Source of the DNA: Dermatemys mawii
Taxonomy: Eukaryota; Chordata; Testudines; Dermatemydidae
Length of the DNA stretch: 64,000 nucleotides
Direction: 5' to 3'
Assembly: GCA_007922305.1 (NCBI GenBank)
Contig: ML677348.1
Span: 14,160,616 to 14,224,615, forward strand
Position numbers and translations under genes: made by a program. How positions within the stretch are numbered: position 1 is the stretch's first letter; the number at the start of each line of letters is the position of its first letter. The notes beneath the pieces are model-generated. The model was not told where the DNA came from, made no database searches, and saw nothing but the letters and a program-made list of their open reading frames with translations. Positions 49,206 to 63,019 of the stretch are shown piece by piece.

Positions 49206-51410
49206 CAAACCTGTAATGACCATAGTGTGAATCCAAATGTATTAGCAGTAGCTCTGTCACAATGTCAGTCTGTGTGATGAGTTTACTATTGTAATTAGAT
49301 TGGATCCCATCATAATCCTTTGCATTTTTAGAATTGTTTTTTTCTTTTTTATAGGTTGTCCTTAGCTTTCCGGCCAAGGACTTCTTGGTGTATAAACTTA
49401 AATTAGTGGTTTATTTATAGAACTGCATTAAAAAACTGAATTCATTATCTGGGGAAAATTTTCATTATGGACAGATTGATTCCTTAAAAGATCATCATTG
49501 TTGTAGTCTGTTCGGAAAATCTGATACATTCAGGTTCCTCTACTGATATTAATGGACTGGAATCCATAAAAATATGATGCAAATGATGTTAATAGGTATG
49601 CTCAGCAATTATTATTTATATGTTGTCATCAGCGGCCTTCATTTTTTGCAGTTTTGGTACCACAATAACTGGCATGGAAGTTAGAGCTAGTCACAGATGT
49701 TAAATAATGGCAACAATAATCACCCATCTTTTTTTCCCTTATATCACCTACACCTGTCCTGGCTTTTATTCTTTTTGGAAATACTAATTAGTGCTTATTA
49801 GCTCAGGTTCGTGACCATCTTCAAAAGTCAGGAGGGGAGAGGAAAGGATGGGCAGGAAGGAAAGAAGATTGAACAAGAAATAGAACATTGAAATGGCATG
49901 GGGGAAATTGAATCGAAAACATAGTGGAAAAGGAAGAGGAGAATGAAGAACAGAGTTGATAGAGATAAGCTCAAAGAAAGGGTCAAAGATATGGAAACAT
50001 TTAATTTGTTTTAATTAAAAAAAGAAAGTGACACCCACTCCATATTTGTCCTGCAACAAACTTTTCATATTTTTATTGTTAATTTTAAATAATTTAAAGC
50101 TCATATTTATGCTTTTAAAATAAAAAATAGTTAGCACAGCTATAAGGAAGCACTGTTAAACCTCACAGCCACTGAAAAACATTTTTAATCAGAAAAGAGT
50201 GGGTAAAGTTTCAAAGTCTAATTGAAACCTCCTGCTGGTATTACTATAACAATATTGTGTTTTTATGGATAGGGTGCCCCTTCCCAAAGGCCACTGAACT
50301 CTTAAAAAACAGTGTTAAGCAAAACCAAAACCAACAGGGTTTATCAAATGGTACTAAATTTGGTACAGACACCAAAAAACCCCTCCTCCCTTTAACTTGT
50401 CCCCAAACATACAATTAAACAGCTCTCAGACAGCATAGAGAAAATCCTTATTAATCTGCAATATGGGGAGGGATCCCTGGTTCAGATTACTACAAATCCA
50501 GGGCCATAGACACTTTTGGTAACATCATACTCCATTCAAACTAGCAGAGGCAACACCATGCCAGAGCCTTGGCTTCACTCCCACCATTCATTAAGGCCCT
50601 GAAACAAGGTCAGGTCACTTAGAGTTCTTCATCTTCCTGACTCTTGCTGATGCAATAATTGAGGGAACAGCAGGGCTAGGCTTTCATTGCTCCTGTGACC
50701 TTCTTGGACTTTGGAATGCAAAGGCATTTAATCACCCATCTTGCGGGATCAGGGAGGCCTTTAGAAAGACTGCCATTCCCCCATTTCATCTGTGGCCTTC
50801 GTTTCCGCTTCTTGCAGCATTTGGACCAGCGTCCAGCAATAAGTAAGTAAATGCTGCTGCTGCTTTCTAAAGTGAGTGGGAAGGGAGAGTGCCACTCAGT
50901 TCTGCTCCTTCTTTCTCATCCAAAAGCGTGAGGGGAAGATGGAACAAGTGGGGAAGGGGGAGCTCCAGCACAGCCATTTTTTTTAGACTGTGCCAACCTG
51001 CAGGTCCACCTCTTGGAAGACAAAGAGGAGGAGATGGCTTTGAGAAAAATATGGCAGCAGACATTTTTAAGACCTTCTCACCTCATTCCAGACTATTAGC
51101 CATGTATCTCTTTAGTCGTTCAGCAAATAGAAACAGGTGAAAAGGGTGTCGCTGGGAGTAAGTAGTTGCGATGAGCCTAAGAAGCTAAGAGGGAAAGAGG
51201 GAGAAAATGAAAGCGGAGAGAGATAGGCAGGAAGAATGTTATGCGGGGCTTTTGAATTAAAGATAAGGAACTTGAATTTGATGTGGAATTGCAGGAAAGG
51301 CAGAAATAATCAGAGCATCCAGGGAGGATGATGTTCTAAGTAGCGTCTTTTAATGAATAAAGGACTCAAGTAGTAACTTGCAGGAATTGTACAGCAGGGA
51401 GCACAAAGAA

Positions 51411-51433
51411 TTATTTTATTTTATTTTATTTTG
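51411..51433 (+). repeat. (ATTTT)n microsatellite
   Basis: Four to five ATTTT units. Confidence 0.8.
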
Positions 51434-51584
51434 ATTTCTAAATACAAAAAGATGCTTTTCTGTAGTTGTAGGAGCCTTCTGCCCTTCATTACAGTCACAA
51501 AAAGTAATAAGCCCCATTCTCAATCCACATCAGTAAACAACATGTGTAGATTGCATGAAAGGATGAGGACCTTTAAGAGGAATT

Positions 51585-51790
51585 GATTCATAGAATTAAA
51601 CACCCAAAGGGAAAGATCATATAGTCTGACCACCTGCACAAGGTGGAACATAGAGCTTTCCCTAGTAATTCCTGCCTCGAGCCCCAGGAATGTAACCATA
51701 CGTTTTGGAGCCTGGGCAATGAGGAGGACATCGAAGTCTATTATCTGATGTGGGTGCAGGCTGATGAGAAACTGCCACCTACATTAATCT
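51585..51790 (-). mobile_element. CR1-type LINE 3' end fragment, reverse orientation
   Basis: TTCATAGAATTAAACACCCA, then AAGATCATATAGTCTGACCA and CCTGCACAAGGTGGAACATA, correspond to the reverse complement of the CR1 tail (CATAGAAT... TCTAGTC.GACC.CCTGC). It is short and degraded. Confidence 0.6.
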
Positions 51791-54700
51791 AAAATCAAAT
51801 TCCAGGGTAATACACCCTTTCTCATTTGAGTAACAAGAGGAAATGATTTTGGGGCAAAATTATCGATGATCTGAAAATGGAATATTCTGATTGACCAGTT
51901 TTCACAATCTTATCTGTACTTGACAATAGGATATACCATTAATGAATTATTTTATCTGGCTTGTATTAGAGATAGTAGAGAAATCCTCCTCTACTGTACT
52001 GTACTCAGCCACTGAATGGTTAAAGAAGGTAGGGTTTTCTTTTATAAACTTAGTACACATTCAGGTGGATGTTAAAAGATCTGTTTTTTTCATTTGGCAG
52101 AGCAGCAATGAATGGAAAAGTGTTTCATTAAATTTTATCATGGGTCCGGAATTATACATGATCATAATATAAGTTATGGCTTCAGATTTTGTTATCGTAC
52201 CCTCTACACGTATAATTCTGTAACATTTGTAGAAAATCATATGATATATAAAATTACAGTAAGAAGCAAACTGATTTTGCTTCAAAGAGGAATTTTTTAA
52301 AAAAATTGAATTCTTCAAAATTTTGAACTTTATCCAGCTCAAATTTGCCCTCATAGTGGCTGAGCGGCAGTGAGTCCACAAGCCTCATGGATGGCCTACC
52401 CATTAAGAGTCCATGGTTGCATGACAATTGAGACTGCACCAAATTCTGTGGAGGCACTGGTCCCTCAGAACTAGTTACATAAAGGATGTTTTAACAATAC
52501 ACTTCCAGCCAAGTCTGCCCCCTTTGTAGGGGTGGATTCTGTGATTTATATAGCTGGCATCAGGACTCTTTGGTTCCATCTTCTGTACAGTCAGCCAGCC
52601 AGGGAAGAGAATGGGAAGTGTACATGCTCAGAGATGGTGGAGCCTAACTCTTCCTCCTGTCTCAAAGTGTGTGTAGTAGTGAGCTTCAAAGATGGAGAGT
52701 TGAGAGAGCTAAATGGCTCTCACACAGCCTCACCCTCTCAAGTAAAAGCTGTTCTGGGTGCCTAGGGGGCATCTTGTTGCCATTGCTGCCTCACTCTCTC
52801 TCCTTGTAGTTCAGGTATGTTGACCTGTGTTTCTAGGATGCTGTGGATCTGACCAATTGCTTTTCTTCTGGATTAGGAGGGAATTTTTTCCAGTGGGCCA
52901 AATTGAAGGGTGTCCAGAAAGGTTTTCACCTTCTTTGCAGCATCATGAAGGCACCTTCTAGTTTTAAAAGGAGTAAGAATGGGAATTTTAATGTTAGGAA
53001 CAACATATAAGAATGTTAACTTTGTTGTAAGTTTCCACCAATATCCATAGGCAGTGGGTGAAAATGTTCTTGGGGGAGTTGAGCCTTCTCCCCCCACCCC
53101 GGACTCAGCCCACAGCCATTTTTTCTGTTGTGTGTCTGCATTGCTCCCCGCTGCTCACAGGTTTGGAAGAACCCACCACAGCATCACTTGATGCATCTAT
53201 GTGCATGCAGATAGCTTGTTCCCCACATGATGCCCCACTCCAATCCATTTCTCGCTGGAGGCTGATGGTAACATGGCTTGGTGGAAGCAGAGGAGCTGAT
53301 GGAGCAGGGGACATGATAGGATCTGAGGAAACAGGGGGATGATGTGATGGAGGGAATAGTATGACATGATTATTATCAGAATATGAACATGTCCTTTCTT
53401 CTGAAAGGAAGCCCTCGTGGAGTAATCAGGAAGATCACTTTCATGGAACTATTCTTACCCCCTTAGAGCTATCAGGAAGAGGAATCCTCTCCCAAGTCCC
53501 CCTCTCATGAGGTTGCCTTCACTCCCCATGGAAGAATCAAGATGAAGAGGGCTGCCCCATTGGGGGCAGATTGTGACTTACTCACCTGAGAGCTCAGCAC
53601 GCTCCTATTGGTCTCACTCAGGGTCTCCAGCATCACATGGAGGGGGAGGAAGAGTGATGTTGAGCATTTTGAGGTGGTGTTCTAGCCATACCCTTCATCT
53701 TGTTGGCAAGTTAGCGTGAGAGAGAGAGGGAAACATCTCTGGGCTTGACTGCCCATGTGTGGGTTGTGGGAATGGCCATGTCCTGAAGTGCCGGGGCATA
53801 GCACCCTCCTGGATTCCAATTGCAGGAGTGTCACTCCAAACACTCTGGCAGCACTGGGCTCCTGAGATTGGGAGGTCTGAGCCCCCTATAACCTTAGCCA
53901 TCCACCGCTGATGCCAGTACCCAGTGCAGATAAAAGTGGTAAGGGGCAGCTTCCAGAAACCAAGGATGTGGCTGATGGACCTTTTGGCTGTAAGGAGAAG
54001 AGGAGACTTTAATCTTGAAAGACTAAGGTCTCTTTTTTCCACTCACAAAGGAAATGCAAGAGAATTTAGTGGTGGACTGAGCCCAACAGATTAGGCTGAA
54101 ATGGCTCAGTCTCTAATTATCAGTTATTTGGTTTGAGGCCATTTAATCTCACATGATAGCCAATAAAATACCTGATTTGGAGGAGGAGTGGAAAGCCAGA
54201 TAATGTCCCTCCCCACTGTGAAATTAATAAAGTTGTGGCCTTTCACTTAAATCGACCCCTGTGCCAATGTTTCATTCGCTTGATCAAATAACCAACTGCA
54301 CTGAAGAATCCAGACTAGCTGAGTCACTGCTTGTTTGTGAAATGCAACCCCTCTCCCCCTCCATATGTGCAATAATAAAACAGAAATCAATATTCTTAAC
54401 CTAATTTATCAAATGTCCTCAAGATACTGATGCCATTTAACAGCTGTAGACACAAATAAAAAAGCAATATCTCACACCATTAGTACAAAACAATAACATT
54501 TTCAGTCTGTGTATGCTATCCACCAATGGGCTGTCAATCATGTTTGCTCTGAAGAACAGAGTGCTTAGGGGCTGTTAATCATGCTGGCTGTGTGAGAGAA
54601 CACATTAAGAAATACTATGCCACTATTCACTGAATACAAAAATGAACGTGTATGAAAACAAATACAGATTAAAACAATGAGAAGTCTGGTGGCTCCTTAA

Positions 54701-55049
54701 AGACTAACAGATTTATTTGGGCATAAGTTTTCGTGGGTTAAAAACTCACTTCTTCAGATGTATGGAGTGAAAATTACAGATGCTGGCATTATTCATGAAG
54801 AAAAGGGAGTTACCTTATAAGTGGAGAACTAGTGTTGACAGGGCCAATTCAGTCAGGGTGGATGTGGTCCACTCCCAATAACTGATGAGGAGGTGTCAGT
54901 ACAAAGAGAGGAAAAGTTGCTTTTGTAGTGAACCAGCCACTCCCAGTCCCTGTTCAAGCCCAAATTAATGGTGTTAAATTTGCAAATGAATTTTAGTTCT
55001 GCATTTTCTCTCTAAAGTCTGTTTTTGAAGGTTTTTTTTTTGTTGAAGT

Positions 55050-55758
55050 ATGGCTACTTTTAAATCTGTTATGGAACGTCCAGGGAGATTGAAGTGTTCT
55101 CCTACTAGCTTTTGTATGTTACCATTCCCGATGTCTCATTTGTGTCCTTTATTCTTTTATGAGACTGTCCAGATTGGCCAATGTATGTGGCAAAGGGCAT
55201 TGCTAGCAGCTGATGGCATATATCACATTAGTAGATATGCAGGTGAATGAGTCCCTGATGGTATGGCCCATGTGGTTGGGTCCTCTGATGGTGTCACTAG
55301 AGTAGATATGGGGATAGAGTAGGTAATGGGGTTTGTTACAGGGATTGATTTCTGGGTTAGTTTTTCTATGGTATGGTGTGTAGTTGCTGGTGAGTAGTTG
55401 CTTCAGGTTGGGGGGCTGTCTGTGAGTGAGGACTGGCCTGCCTCCCAAGTCTGTGAGAGTGAGGGATCATTTTAAAGGATAGGTTGTGTAGATTGATGAT
55501 GATGTGCTGGAGAGGTTTTAGCTGGGGTCTGTACATGATGGCCAGTGGTGTTCTGTTATTTTCCTTGTTCAGCCTGTTCGGTAGTAGGTGACGTCTGGGT
55601 ACCCCTCTCACTCTGTTAATCTGTTCCTCATTTCCCCAGGTGGGTATTGTAGTTTTAAAAATGCTTGATAAAGATCTTGTAGGTGTTGGTCTCTCTCTGA
55701 GGGACTGAAGTAAATTTGGTTGTATCTTAGGGCTTGGCTGTAGACAATGGATCATGTG
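55050..55758 (-). pseudogene. Penelope C-terminal region with GIY-YIG endonuclease relic
   Basis: The frame 55366-55755 reads FKTTIPTWGNEEQINRVRGV and later LAIMYRPQLKPLQHIIINLH, the Penelope thumb-linker region. The frame 55203-55448 covers QAS(P/F)HSQ.APQPEATTHQQL and ends in TSFTCISTNVIYAISC, the NVVYxIxC start of the GIY-YIG fold. The YVGET-type second half follows as CPLPHTLANLDS, heavily changed. Stops separate the pieces. No zinc-finger pair can be confirmed. Confidence 0.7.
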
Positions 55759-55799
55759 ATGTGTCCTGGATGGAAGCTGGAGGCATGTAACTAATTGGT

Positions 55800-56684
55800 C
55801 AGTAGGTTTCTGATATAGGGTGGTGTTTATGGGACCATCACTTGTTTGCGCTGTAGTGTCCAGGAAGCGGATTTCTTGTGTGGACTGGTACAGGTTAAGA
55901 TTGATGATGGGGTGTAAATTGTTGAAATCCAGGTGGAATTCTTCAGAGTTGTTCTAAGTCAGCCATAGAAATGTTGGGTACCCAAAGCATTGCTTCTGAC
56001 TTGAAGGTATGAGTTGTTCTCAAATCTCAAATGGTTGTGGGTAAGGACAAAGTCACAAAGCTGAGCCACCAGGTGTGCCCTGGCCTCATCAGGGATGCTG
56101 TCCTTGACAGTTTGTAGTCCATTCCTGTGTGGAATATTGGTGTAAAGAGCTTCTACATCCATTTGTGGCCAGGATGGTATTTTCAGGAAGATCACCAATG
56201 CATTGTAGTTTCCTCAGGAAGTCGGTGGTAACTTGAAGATAGCTAGGAGTGCTGGTAGTGTAAGGTCTGAGGATAGAGTCAAAGAAGCCAGATAATCCTG
56301 CTGTAAGAGTGCCAGTGCCTGAGGTGATGGCTCGTCAGGGTTTAAAAGGTGTGTGGATCTTGGGTAGCAGATAGAATACCCCTGGTTGGGTCTCTAGGGT
56401 GTGTCTGTGTAGATTTGTTTCTGTGCTATAGCAGGGAGTTTCTTGGGCAGATAGTTTAGTTTCTTTTGTTACTCCTCAGTGAGATCAGAGGATAGTGGCC
56501 TGTAGAATGTGATGTTGGAGAGTTGCCTGGCGGCCTTCTGTGCATAATCTGACCTGTTCCTTATGACTACAGCATCTCCTTTGTCAGCCCCTTTGATTAT
56601 AATGTCAGAGTTGTTTCTGAGGCTGTGGATGGCATTGCATTCTGTATGGGTGAGGTTATGGAGCAAGTGATGCCGTTTGTTCAC
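55800..56684 (-). pseudogene. Penelope reverse transcriptase remnant
   Basis: From 56684 downward the translation begins NKRHHLLHNLTHTECNAIHS and has SDIIIKGADKGDAVVIRNRS, the Penelope (D/E)IIIKPADKGGAVV block with Gly for Pro. After a frameshift it gives PGVFYLLPKIH and GTGTLTAGLSGFFDSILRPY. Then come the frame at 55959-56198, with MDVEALYTNIPHRNGL (motif A, Asp kept) and SNALGT (motif B), and pieces of LDFNNLHPIINLNLY. Motif C is deleted. The copy cannot code for an active RT. Confidence 0.8.
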
Positions 56685-58119
56685 AATTTCAGCCTGTGCA
56701 CATCTGCAGAATCACTCTATGTAAAAGTCCACTTTGTCATTTTGACTGTCAGGAGGAGTCCACACAGAATTTTTCTTGTAGTGTTGGTAGGATTAATTAC
56801 AGATTAATTTCACTGCATTATTAGTGGTTTGTTCAAATGTGTTAACTGAAGTCCCGATCATTCAATCAAATACCATTTTATTAACATATATAACTAACCA
56901 ACAAATAGCACTGAAGAACACGTAGCCTTTCAAGTTACCTTTGGGACAGGTATCCCCCAATTCAATTGTATGCATTGAAGTGATTTATGCTTAATGTTTT
57001 ACATAGGAAGAGTTGGTCATTATTATCAAAGAAGGGCTAGTTGATTAGATGGACCAGTAGCTTCTTCCTGAATAATAGTCCCTGTGTTTCTTCATGTTCA
57101 TCTTGAAAATACATAGGAGGAAAATTTATTGTATTTAAATTTAAATCTGTTACACCTGAAGAAACGACAATTCCCTCTACTCATGAGCAAAATACATAAT
57201 TTTAGAGTATTACTTATTGTAACTAAGATGTGTCTAGACTCTATATTGATGTGTATCCAGGACTATGTACAGCATGTTTATCCATTATCTACTCTATGAG
57301 AAGCAATATTTTTATTTTGAACATTATAAAGTTATATTTTTCTTGGTTATACAAATGAGCATGTTTAAACTAGATGTCCTTTTCAACTTGGAAATTGCCA
57401 GTAATTTAGCAGATTCATTTTGTTTGTTCAGTCGGACCTGTGGAATACAACTAATATCTTTGAGACAGGTATCCCCTAATTCCTTCTCTTAAGATCTTGT
57501 TTTATCTTTCTGTGATATAAAAGCTTGACCATACACTACCAAATGCCCCCTAAAGTGTTTGAGTACAAATCTTGTTTTGTGTGTGGTAAAACGGCAGGGA
57601 GTCTCAATTCAGTTCCTCAAATTGCTTTCCTGCAATGCCTTACTAAGTAAGCTAACACTAATATAATTGTAGTTTTGCTGTTTCAAAGGCTTTGAATTTG
57701 GTAAGCTAGTGCTTTCAAAGCTAATGCTCTTTCTCCAGTGAGGACATTTTGAAGGTGAAATAAAAATAAATATAATTCTATAAGAAAAATATTAAATTAG
57801 CTAGAATGATTGTGTGTTTCAAGGAGTGACAGTAGTGCTTTGTACATTGGTACTGAGGACTTGGTGGATGGGAGAAAGGAAAATGATGCATTGGAGTAGA
57901 ATTTTAAGGAACATTATACAAAGCAAGAGATGTGATTATTAAGAAAAAACAATTCTATGCCTGTACAGGTCTGATGACTAATTTGAAATACTAAAGTGCA
58001 CCGCCAGTTATACAAAAATCGTTTATAATAGCAATTTCCTATTCTTGCCTGTTGCTTGAACTAATAGAGATGTTCTAGGGAGTCTGCTTTTGATCTGTGT
58101 ATGCTATAATCTAGTAAAT

Positions 58120-58285
58120 TGAGCTCAGGGCTAGGAATCAAGAGAACTGCGGTCTATTCTCAAATTTGCTGCAGATATGCTGTGTATCCTTAAGCAAGTC
58201 ATTTAACCTCTGTGTCTCATATATAAAATGGGGATGATAAGACTTATCTACCTTTCTAAAGTATTTTGAGCTGTGTGGAAGAACA
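58120..58285 (+). repeat. MIR SINE
   Basis: CTTAAGCAAGTCATTTAACC, then TCTGTGTCTCATATATAAAA and TGGGGATGATAAGACTTATC, match the MIR core in order, with a degraded head from about 58120. Confidence 0.8.
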
Positions 58286-59327
58286 AGAACTACAGACCTG
58301 CAAATTTTTATTTTTTATGGTGCCCCTTGTGCAATAGCATAGTAATGTTACATGCATGTTTATATAGTTTCATTTCCTTAAAAAGTTCCAAACATTGTTT
58401 TTAAAAAAGACATTTTCATGAGAAAAAGATATTTATTATTCACAGAGGGATTTATGATTGTTTTGAGTTTTTGTACTTAATATCTTTGTGAGTAGAAGCT
58501 AACAACAATACCCAGTATTGTTTGTTTACATATTTAGGACTTGATCTGCATATTCATTCAATTCACTACCAGGATTACTAGCAACTTCATTGTTTTCAAG
58601 ATCAGTAGCATAAAGTAAACGTAGTGAGCATTTACTAGGATATAATGGATACTGTTGATAGGTAAGTTTTAAGTGTCCATCTCTTGTCATCTGAACAAGT
58701 CATCCTGGTTCTCCATGGTATTCTACCTTTCTCCATTCTCTGATATCATAAATCTATTTAACTGCAAGGCAAAATCAAAAATGTTTTCGTAAATTGACTT
58801 TATGGCTGAACAATCAGAATATTCCTGAGGCTGGACAACATGAGACCAAATGAGTGAATTAGAACTGGGCATCACGTTACAAAAAGTAATAATTCATTTC
58901 AGTGCTTCTATAAGAGGAGGAAGCATCAGTAAGGTAACCACTAGAAAAGTTGGTAGAGGAATGTGTGTTTTGTGATCAATATTGTTAGTAAATATAAACT
59001 CACATTTTTATTTCAAAATATGATTCTTAAAAAGCACTATAGTAATAACTTTGATAATTGTCTGAACCATTGATAAGTGAGAGTTGTTTGCTTTAACTGA
59101 TTATTACCAGAGCTGCATAGAAGTCTGTATATCACATTGTCTGGCATTAACTGTTGCTGTTAGTCCTTGTTTGCTCTCATGAACACCAAATGCAAACAGT
59201 TTAAGTAAAAAATAAAAGGTGTTGTTACAGATCAATGTGCATAATATAAAATACCGTGTCTGTGTTAACTTGAAATTAAGGTTTTCTGTCTGTCTGGTTA
59301 TTTAAAAATACAGCTACAGTGGAAACT

Positions 59328-59457
59328 TGCTAGTTTGCAGCAACGTCCTATCTTGCAAGATGCTGAGCGCCTACTAGGAGATGAAGTCAATAGAAACTAA
59401 ATGTGATACTCAGCACCTTGCAAGATAAGGCCCCAGAAGACCCATTGCAAACTAGCA
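59328..59457. repeat. Foldback element with perfect 12-base outer arms
   Basis: Outer arms TGCTAGTTTGCA (59328-59339) and TGCAAACTAGCA (59446-59457) are exact complements. Inner arms TATCTTGCAAGATGCTGAG (59349-59367) and CTCAGCACCTTGCAAGATA (59409-59427) differ at one position. A GAAGTCAAT core lies in the loop. It is the best preserved of the palindromic elements here. Confidence 0.85.
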
Positions 59458-60907
59458 CATTCTGTGAATTAGTGAGTGAGTAATTGTAAAAACAGGAATA
59501 ATGCATCACAAAATGGACTTTATTCACTGAGGGCCTGACCCAAAGCCTATTGAAGTCAATGTCAAGTCATCCATTTACTTCAGTTAGACTTTGTCTCGTA
59601 TTCTTATTTTGTCAGTATTTTATTTGATTATTCATTAAATATTAGCAAATATATTGCAACATATTTTGTAAATATTACTGACATTTTAGGAGATGTCCCT
59701 ATGGCATCTATTACAGCCTCTTTTTTGAGAAATGGGGAGAGGCCTTTTGTGTGGATTATAAAGAGTATGTTTATCAGACTACACATCGAAGAGGTTCTAC
59801 TGCTTCTTAAATTGTTTTAGAAGAAATCATCTAATTTATCAATGGGATTTATATTTTAAGGGGCTTTTTCAGGTGCTGTTTCTTTGCATGCTAAGGTGAG
59901 AAACTCATTGATGCAAATAATAAAATTACTAGGGCACAGCCCTTTCAAATATATGGGTATATAGTGCTTAATATTTTTTTAAAATCAGCTGCTTAACTTA
60001 AAGTGTAGTTCTGGATTTTTTGAAATCCACTGAAATGCAGCCTGTATATCTGAAAGGCACATAGAGTTCTTAAATAGAATCATTAGAGGAGGCTGTAATA
60101 AAAAAAAATTGCCAGCAATTGTTTTAAATATACCATAAAAATAGTTACATGTCTGAGTGGGTTGTGTAAGTGGTTGAAACATTTCAGTCTGTGGGCCAGT
60201 TTCTACTGTTTGTGGAGTTACTCTGTGTCATAGACTGAGAGCAGAATTTGGTGCTGAAATTTAAAACTGAAAGTACTAATTATATATTTCATGGTTTTAC
60301 AACAGTTGATATTCTGTGTTGTGAAAACTGATCCAAAATAAACACAGAAACCAAATATTGTCTTCACTGCTAAAAGAATGCTACCTAGAAGTTAGATCAT
60401 TATCTGAAGACTTTTATTGTAACTCCTGTAGCTATATTGTATCTTGCAATGATATATTTCCAGTATTTTTTATTTTTTACTGCTGTGTTAGTGAAATTGT
60501 GGTATTTTTTCTTATACATTATCCATGAATTTTATTTCTCAATTTGCTTCTCCTCCTTTAAGATTCCAGAGGCGTATTTTATTAGAGATCCTCATACTTT
60601 CCTCCTTACAAAGGATTTTATTAAGGTATATGTGTTGTATTTGGTGCAAAGAAATCTCTCAAGACCTTAACTGCATGTCCTCACAGGTTAACATTTTCAC
60701 ATGTAACCCCAGCTATTGGAAATAAGAATGGTTATTTGGTTAACTGAAGCATGCTTGAAAGGAGAAGCAAAGCTTGTCTACAAAATACTAACACTTGGAT
60801 GAGTCTGCAGCCTGAGAGAAGAGCACCCGGTGAATTTTCTGGATTTTTTCATGGCTGACTTAGGATTTGCTTGCATTGTCAGATAGTGTGTTGACCTATC
60901 TCTTTGA

Positions 60908-62821
<1,914 letters not shown>

Positions 62822-62826
<5 letters not shown>

Positions 62827-62841
62827 TGTTTCCTTCCACAG
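62822..62841 (+). promoter_or_regulatory. NBEA: Tandem alternative 3' splice sites, 15 bases apart
   Basis: A long pyrimidine tract (about 62785-62820) is followed by CAACAG ending at 62826, and a second, pyrimidine-rich CTTCCACAG ends at 62841. Both AGs are credible acceptors, and the 15 bases between them encode the five residues CFLPQ without a stop. The longer form matches the mammalian NBEA protein I remember. Use of the second site in this species is inferred from sequence only. Confidence 0.7.
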
Positions 62842-63019
62842 AGTCCACTCATGTTTAAAGATCAGATGCAGCAGGATGTTATAATGGTGCTGAAATTTCC
62901 ATCAAATTCTCCTGTCACACATGTGGCAGCCAACACGCTTCCCCACCTTACCATTCCTGCAGTGGTAACTGTGACTTGCAGCAGACTTTTTGCAGTGAAT
63001 AGATGGCACAACACAGTAG
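62827..63019 (+). CDS. NBEA: NBEA exon, BEACH-WD40 linker, alternative acceptor (64 codons + 1 base)
   Basis: With the upstream acceptor (AG at 62825-62826) this exon begins CFLPQSPLMFKDQMQQDVIM and ends RLFAVNRWHNTV plus one base. With the second acceptor (AG at 62840-62841) it starts at 62842 with SPLMFKD and loses CFLPQ; both keep the frame. The donor is GTATGT at 63020, so the next intron is phase 1. It encodes the stretch after the BEACH domain that leads into the WD40 propeller. MFKDQMQQDVI, TLPHLTIPAVV and VNRWHNTVG match NBEA; LRBA as I recall it diverges here, which settles the paralogue. The next exon lies beyond the window. Confidence 0.96.

Larger units (their letters stand above)
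54677..56800 (-). mobile_element. Penelope-like retroelement, inactive, internal deletion
   Basis: Reading on the minus strand, the element runs from near 56800 to its 3' end near 54677. It encodes an RT related to telomerase followed by a GIY-YIG endonuclease. The 3' end carries TCTGAAGAAGTGAGTTTTTA, then ACCCACGAAAACTTATGC and TTAGTCTTTAAGGAGCCACC, the tail also seen at 8566 and 23220. The frame is broken several times. The block holding the catalytic YxDD box is missing between the ALGT motif (about 55975) and the LDFNNLHP motif (about 55925), where only about 50 bases lie. Confidence 0.85.

Noticed and set aside
53695..54042. 115-codon minus-strand reading frame
   Set aside because: No recognisable motif and no splice or promoter context; it lies in an unexplained, probably repeat-derived block.
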